8,014 nucleotides of DNA from Candidatus Falkowiibacteriota bacterium (lineage in GTDB: Bacteria; Patescibacteriota; Patescibacteriia; Patescibacteriales; SZUA-104), in assembly GCA_027020105.1 (NCBI GenBank), contig JALUVW010000021.1:1-8014 (forward strand). Direction: 5' to 3'. Below the pieces are notes generated by a model that made no database searches, was not told the origin of the DNA, and worked only from the letters and a program-made list of their open reading frames with translations. The position numbers and the translations under genes were made by a program. This document shows, one piece after another, positions 5,205-8,014 of this stretch. The stretch's first letter is position 1. Every line of letters starts with the position of its first letter.

Positions 5205-5231
5205 AAACCGCCGCCATTTTGGCGGCGGTTT
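5205..5231. terminator. GC-rich two-way intrinsic terminator
   Basis: An 11-bp perfect stem, AAACCGCCGCC (5205-5215) and GGCGGCGGTTT (5221-5231), with loop ATTTT. It lies between tRNA-Arg (plus) and the Cys-rich gene (minus), which converge here, and the A/T ends of the arms give a short U-run in both directions. Confidence 0.8.
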
Positions 5232-5255
5232 CGTGTTTATTGTTAAATGGAAGAA

Positions 5256-5726
5256 TCACAGCTGCTCTTCAATCGGCATACCGTATTTATCGGCAATAAT
5301 TTGCTTGAGCGCGGGCTTGTATTCTTCTCCCACCTCATCGGCTATCGCGGCGGCGAAATACTCCGCCAGAAGCGGATTGCCTTCTCCCTCCAATATTTCG
5401 CCCATACATTCTCCGCAAGGATGTTTGCCGTTCATAATGTTATCAAGGCAATCGCACTCGCCTTCTTCAAAGCAATAAGAGCAGGGCTCGCTCAAACAGC
5501 ATTTATATTTGCCCTCCGCCAATAATTTCTTTACGCCGCGATCAACCTTTTTGGCAATCTCTTCATCGCCATCCGCCTTGTTTCGCTCCTCGCCATGGTT
5601 CATTGGCGAATTCATATGAGGTCCCATTGGCAATCCTCGGCCGAAAAACAAATATCCCCCCGTAAGACCGACAAAAAAAATCAAAATAGCCGATCCCGCT
5701 AAAATTAAACTGTTTTTTGTTGGCAT
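5256..5726 (-). CDS. Membrane-anchored cysteine-rich protein with Met/His patch, putative metal binder
   Basis: A 156-residue protein from the ATG at 5726; an ATG at 5795 would add 23 residues that look non-conserved. Residues about 6-28 are a membrane anchor. A Met/His-rich linker follows (LPMGPHMNSPMNHGEE, residues 32-47), of the kind seen in periplasmic copper binders. A helix spans 54-72, then a cluster of eight cysteines at 76, 77, 82, 85, 91, 93, 104 and 107 (CC-x4-C-x2-C-x5-C-x-C-x10-C-x2-C) within 32 residues. A helical end follows (AEYFAAAIADEVG). The cysteine spacing suits metal binding or disulfides, not c-type haem (no CxxCH). It is the last gene of a leftward run behind the DUF411 and CxxC membrane genes, so a shared metal role is inferred. 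A terminator lies 25 bp past the stop. The exact family is not recognised. Confidence 0.72.
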   Translation of the reverse strand: MPTKNSLILAGSAILIFFVGLTGGYLFFGRGLPMGPHMNSPMNHGEERNKADGDEEIAKKVDRGVKKLLAEGKYKCCLSEPCSYCFEEGECDCLDNIMNGKHPCGECMGEILEGEGNPLLAEYFAAAIADEVGEEYKPALKQIIADKYGMPIEEQL

Positions 5727-5862
5727 AGTTTTTGTAAACTTATTCGCAATATTGCCCTTGGAACATTCGGTCGCGCCCGCAAAAACCGTAAACATCGGCT
5801 TATAATCCCAAGGCGGGCTTTATTCTCCGAACGGCCGGAACAATATTGAAATTTTAATTGAA
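5727..5862. other. Gap before the Cys-rich gene
   Basis: About 136 bp between the DUF411 stop and the preferred start of the Cys-rich gene. It holds a short GC inverted pair (near 5827-5838, CCGAACGGCCGG) and a TATAAG hexamer on minus shortly before the alternative ATG at 5795. No clear -35 is seen, so I cannot say whether the Cys-rich gene has its own promoter. Confidence 0.3.
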
Positions 5863-6399
5863 TTAAATGGTTAAGAACTCGCTAAATACGCCGTCAACGG
5901 ATTGGTACACTTCATACGGCGATTTCTTTTGTCCGGACATCCCCGGAGTTCCCGCCGGCATCCTCGGCAAACCGATGCCGTCAATTTCCGGTTTTTCCGT
6001 TAAGAGTTTTTTCAGCGCCTCCATCGGCACGTGCCCTTCAATAAAATATCCGCTGATAACTATCGTGTGGCAGCTTTGCTTGTCCGCCGGTATGTTGTAT
6101 TTTTCTTTTACCGCGCTCATATCGTCAACAATTTCCACCTCAACATCAAAGCCGTTTTTCTTCAATTCTTTAACATAACCGACGCAGCAACCGCAGCTTT
6201 GCGATTTATAAACAACCGCCGTATGTCCGGCGCCAAAACCGACCGCGCGCGCGTCTTCTTCGGCGCTTTCGGTCCCGCCGGAGAAATTCGTCTTTTGCCC
6301 GCCTTCCTTTACGCCAATCTTATCGGTTTTGGCGATAAAATAAAAGCCGGCCGCCGCCAAGGCGAAGATAATAATTGTAATAATCGCTTTCTTTCGCAT
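5863..6399 (-). CDS. DUF411 family metal-binding protein, membrane-anchored
   Basis: A 178-residue protein. Residues 5-23 are an N-terminal membrane anchor and residues 24-60 a linker. A DUF411 domain spans about 61-175. The hallmark YKSQSCGCCVGYVKEL carries CGCC at 69-72 in a thioredoxin-like position. It is followed by DDMSAVKEKYNIP, the SCHT motif (Cys110, His111), the GYFIEGHVP motif (His123) and the LPRMPAGTPGMSG loop (Met147, Met154). DUF411 proteins are found with copper and other heavy-metal resistance genes, and all the usual residues are present here. The ATG at 6399 lies 2 nt after the stop of the upstream gene, so translation is probably coupled; a longer frame to 6459 overlaps that gene and is rejected. 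The domain should face outside the cytoplasmic membrane. Substrate is inferred, not shown. Confidence 0.88.
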   Translation of the reverse strand: MRKKAIITIIIFALAAAGFYFIAKTDKIGVKEGGQKTNFSGGTESAEEDARAVGFGAGHTAVVYKSQSCGCCVGYVKELKKNGFDVEVEIVDDMSAVKEKYNIPADKQSCHTIVISGYFIEGHVPMEALKKLLTEKPEIDGIGLPRMPAGTPGMSGQKKSPYEVYQSVDGVFSEFLTI

Positions 6400-6401
6400 A
6401 G

Positions 6402-6944
6402 TTATTTCTTTGTGTTCGCTCCTCCGGAAGATATTCCCAAATTTTCGCATTTTTTGCAAATACCCTCAACGCGGCGAGCGCCAAAATATAAACTTATAAA
6501 AATAAGGGCGATAACCCCTGTTACTATTAACGGCTTGTTTTCCGTGATGAAAAACACGCTTCCCGCTCCCAAAAAACCGAAAATCGCCGCGACGCAAGAA
6601 AAGCAAGCGGCCGTTGCCAAGATAGCGGCGAAAAAAGATGAAAAAGCGCCGGCGCCTCCTTGGCCCAAGGCCGCCATTTTTCCCTTTTTTGAGCGCGAAA
6701 ATAAAAATATTTGCATCAAGACAAGCAGGGCGGTGGCGGTTGAAAGAACAATAAACAAAAAATAATCGTATGGAGTCAGCGCGCTTAATTGGCTGGCAAC
6801 GTCATTGCCGGGCATATGCCAAACCGGAAAAAGAATATAGGCGGAAATAAAAACGGCCGAAATAACCGCAAACCATATTTTATATCGCTTTTTCGCGAAT
6901 ATCGTTTTTGCCGCCGACAATATGAGCGCCAATGGATTGGTCAT
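6402..6944 (-). CDS. Four-TM membrane protein with two CxxC pairs, MerT-like in layout
   Basis: A 180-residue protein with helices at about 22-40, 60-82, 100-125 and 136-155. The third helix carries CFSC (Cys114, Cys117), and a second pair, CKKC (Cys163, Cys166), sits just after the fourth helix in the basic cytoplasmic tail. A WHMPG segment (residues 42-46) lies in the first external loop. Cysteines inside one helix followed by a cytoplasmic-side pair, plus a GAGSVFFITENKPLIVTG segment, recall the MerT mercuric transporter plan, but sequence identity cannot be claimed and MerT is shorter with three helices. Coupling to a DUF411 gene 2 nt downstream supports metal ion movement across the membrane. 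A DsbD-like thiol carrier is the other reading. The ATG at 6944 has only a weak AAAG upstream. Confidence 0.75.
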   Translation of the reverse strand: MTNPLALILSAAKTIFAKKRYKIWFAVISAVFISAYILFPVWHMPGNDVASQLSALTPYDYFLFIVLSTATALLVLMQIFLFSRSKKGKMAALGQGGAGAFSSFFAAILATAACFSCVAAIFGFLGAGSVFFITENKPLIVTGVIALIFISLYFGARRVEGICKKCENLGISSGGANTKK

Positions 6945-6962
6945 AATTCACTTTAAATCGTT

Positions 6963-6998
6963 ATTTAAAAACCGCCGCCGAACGCCGCCGGTTTAAAT
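6963..6998 (-). terminator. Bulged hairpin between the Tat-signal gene and the CxxC membrane gene
   Basis: Arms ATTTAAAAACCG (6963-6974) and CGGTTTAAAT (6989-6998) pair with a 2-nt bulge around a GC-rich loop. On the minus strand the second arm runs GGTTTTT, so weak termination or attenuation is possible. Confidence 0.35.
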
Positions 6999-7027
6999 TT
7001 ATAAATTTCAATAAATCTTTCCGGAAT

Positions 7028-7348
7028 TTATTTGTTTTCTTTCTCGAAAAAATCCCGCGCTTTTCTTAATTCCTCCGGGCTCCGCTTTGCCAACGGATGA
7101 TCATTCAAGTAATCATCCAAGCTGGCGTAGCCGTAATACTCGCTTTCGTCGGCGTCCTCCCGAAATTCGCCCAGCAATTTTTCCCGCTCCATTCTTCTCT
7201 CAATTTCTTCCGCTATTTTTCTTGTTTCGGGAGTTATGCCGTCGCTCGGCTTTTCAAGTTCGCGCTCCGCCAGCAACGAAACAGCGCCGCCGGCTCCGAT
7301 CGCGGTCGCCGCCGCCAAAGCTTTTTTCAAAAATTCTCGGCGCGACAT
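7028..7348 (-). CDS. Small protein with twin-arginine (Tat) type signal, function unknown
   Basis: A 106-residue protein from the ATG at 7348. The N-terminus MSRREFLKKALAAATAIGAG fits the Tat consensus exactly (S-R-R-x-F-L-K, Arg3-Arg4) with a weakly hydrophobic Ala/Gly-rich core to about residue 26, so export of a folded protein is predicted. The mature part (27-106) is short, highly charged and helical (IERRMEREKLLGEF, EELRKARDFFEKENK) with an acidic, tyrosine-containing middle (ESEYYGYASLDDYL). It has no cysteines and no known domain. The frame extends to an ATG at 7402, but that stretch encodes a hairpin and would bury the signal 18 residues in, so 7348 is preferred. It lies 83 bp upstream of the CxxC membrane gene on the same strand. 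A cofactor-binding partner or a simple anchored helix protein are both possible. Confidence 0.7.
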   Translation of the reverse strand: MSRREFLKKALAAATAIGAGGAVSLLAERELEKPSDGITPETRKIAEEIERRMEREKLLGEFREDADESEYYGYASLDDYLNDHPLAKRSPEELRKARDFFEKENK

Positions 7349-7375
7349 TTTGTTTTTATTCTCTCTTGACGGCCC

Positions 7376-7429
7376 AAAGCCGCCCAATGGCGGTTTTTCC
7401 ATATATACTAATATGAATTATGAATTATA
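7376..7429 (-). promoter_or_regulatory. Leader hairpin and possible -10 of the Tat-signal gene
   Basis: TATAAT at 7429-7424 on minus has no good -35 at the right distance. Downstream, AAAGCCGCC (7376-7384) and GGCGGTTTT (7389-7397) form a 9-bp stem including one G-T pair, with a 4-nt loop, in the region between this -10 and the preferred ATG. On the plus strand the same hairpin ends in TTTTT, but no plus gene precedes it. Confidence 0.35.
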
Positions 7430-7442
7430 CACTTAACCCATA

Positions 7443-7781
7443 TCATTGCTTTCTTGTTTTATTGCCTTCTTGTTTTGTTGTTGTTTTGTTTTTTCGCTTT
7501 CTTGTTTTCCCGCCGCGCTCTTTCGCTATTTCCATTATCTTTTTCACTCCGTCGCCGATTAGCGACAGATACGACGCGCTATGCTCAATTCTGTTTTTCA
7601 AGGCCTCTATTACTTCGTCAACCTTGTTTATTCTGTCTCTCATATCTCTAATCATCTTAAACAGTTCCCTCATTATCATTGCCAAATAATAAATAAAGCA
7701 AATTAAAAATATTGAAATGCCCAAGATGGATATCGCTTTTACTATATTTAAGACATCATTGCTGTTTTGGATTAAAGACAT
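7443..7781 (-). CDS. Membrane protein with one TM helix and coiled coil, function unknown
   Basis: A 112-residue protein from the ATG at 7781 (an ATG at 7805 adds eight residues and sits at the expected transcription start, so it is less likely). Residues about 13-38 are one membrane helix (IVKAISILGISIFLICFIYYL). A coiled coil follows at about 38-90 with regular hydrophobic spacing (MRDMRDRINKVDEVIEALKNRIEH). The tail, 91-112, is Lys/Thr/Gln-rich low complexity, encoded by repeats of CTTGTTTT on the plus strand. It is predicted to be a cytoplasmic coiled coil on a membrane anchor, which could be structural. No family is recognised. It lies next to pheT on the same strand but behind its own promoter. 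Confidence 0.7.
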   Translation of the reverse strand: MSLIQNSNDVLNIVKAISILGISIFLICFIYYLAMIMRELFKMIRDMRDRINKVDEVIEALKNRIEHSASYLSLIGDGVKKIMEIAKERGGKTRKRKNKTTTKQEGNKTRKQ

Positions 7782-7806
7782 ATAAAAAATAAATTCAAAA
7801 TTCAAA

Positions 7807-7834
7807 ATTATAAACTATTTTGCATTTTGGTCAT
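7807..7834 (-). promoter_or_regulatory. Promoter for the TM/coiled-coil gene
   Basis: ATGACC (7834-7829), 16 bp, TATAAT (7812-7807) on minus. Transcription would begin near 7800, about 20 nt before the ATG at 7781. The -35 matches four of six positions. Confidence 0.45.
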
Positions 7835-7880
7835 TGTAATTTATTTGGAATTTGGCGCTTTATTAAAAATCATTTAAATA

Positions 7881-8014
7881 TCAGAAATCTCTAATCTTCG
7901 CCTCAAACTTTTCTTCCAGCTTCTTAACTAAGCCCCTCTGCAACTCATCCACCTCCTCCGCCGTTAGAGTTCTGTCCGCCTGATAGGTAACGCGAAAAGC
8001 CAGGCTTTTCTTGT
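7881..8014 (-). CDS. pheT: Phenylalanine--tRNA ligase beta subunit, C-terminal end (partial)
   Basis: Only the last 43 codons before TGA are in the window; the gene continues past the right edge. KSLAFRVTYQADRTLTAEEVDEL is the hallmark of the FDX-ACB anticodon-binding domain that closes bacterial PheT, followed by the final helix LVKKLEEKFEAKIRDF. PheT pairs with PheS to charge tRNA-Phe; this domain grips the tRNA anticodon stem. The protein ends two residues after the usual position, so the C-terminus looks complete. Confidence 0.88.
   Translation of the reverse strand, partial: KKSLAFRVTYQADRTLTAEEVDELQRGLVKKLEEKFEAKIRDF

Noticed and set aside
5083..5525. Plus-strand open frames across tRNA-Arg and the Cys-rich gene
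   Set aside because: They read through a tRNA and a terminator and are antisense to a gene with a clear cysteine pattern.
6031..6765. Long plus-strand open frame of 244 codons
   Set aside because: It lies antisense to the DUF411 and CxxC membrane genes, which have clear motifs and coupled ends; its translation is basic and domain-free.
7451..7510. CTTGTTTT repeats as a regulatory repeat array
   Set aside because: They encode the Lys/Thr/Gln-rich tail of the coiled-coil protein and are simple low-complexity sequence.

Overview
The window looks like a piece of a Candidatus Phyla Radiation (Patescibacteria, probably Parcubacteria) chromosome. The evidence is small genes, many short membrane-anchored proteins of unknown function, a DUF5667 protein beside an ECF-like sigma factor, an S23-type four-helix-bundle gene, few clear Shine-Dalgarno sites, and AT-rich gaps full of inverted repeats. 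UGA is used as a stop (pheT and two other genes), so this is not a UGA-glycine lineage. The assignment is inference from gene content; no search was run.

Left part (1-2340, mostly minus strand): an ECF-type sigma factor (1075-1635) is followed by a membrane-anchored DUF5667 protein (14-976), which looks like a sigma and sigma-modulator pair. The sigma gene is preceded by a promoter that fits an ECF pattern (TGTAAC, 16 bp, CGTATAAT), which suggests autoregulation. A gene-poor stretch of about 600 bp follows. It holds hairpins, a minus-strand promoter-like site with three phased -10 hexamers, and no convincing gene. It ends in two near-identical palindromic elements 65 bp apart, just in front of a small HTH gene.

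Middle (2341-5231): the HTH gene (plus) converges on a two-TM protein of unknown function (minus) across a strong two-way terminator. A degenerate stretch then contains a collapsed isochorismatase-type cysteine hydrolase pseudogene directly behind a four-helix-bundle gene. The leader of that gene carries an unusual set of inverted repeats. tRNA-Ser(GCU) on minus and a membrane protein on plus are driven by overlapping divergent promoters. tRNA-Arg(GCG) on plus and a GC-rich two-way terminator close the section.

Right part (5256-8014, all minus strand): reading in the direction of transcription, it holds the 3' end of pheT, a TM/coiled-coil protein, a small protein with a twin-arginine type signal, a four-TM cysteine-bearing protein, a DUF411 protein two bases behind it, and a membrane-anchored protein with eight cysteines and a Met/His patch. 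The last three look like a compact metal (copper- or mercury-type) handling set in the cell envelope. This is the most interesting candidate system in the window; the substrate is inference.
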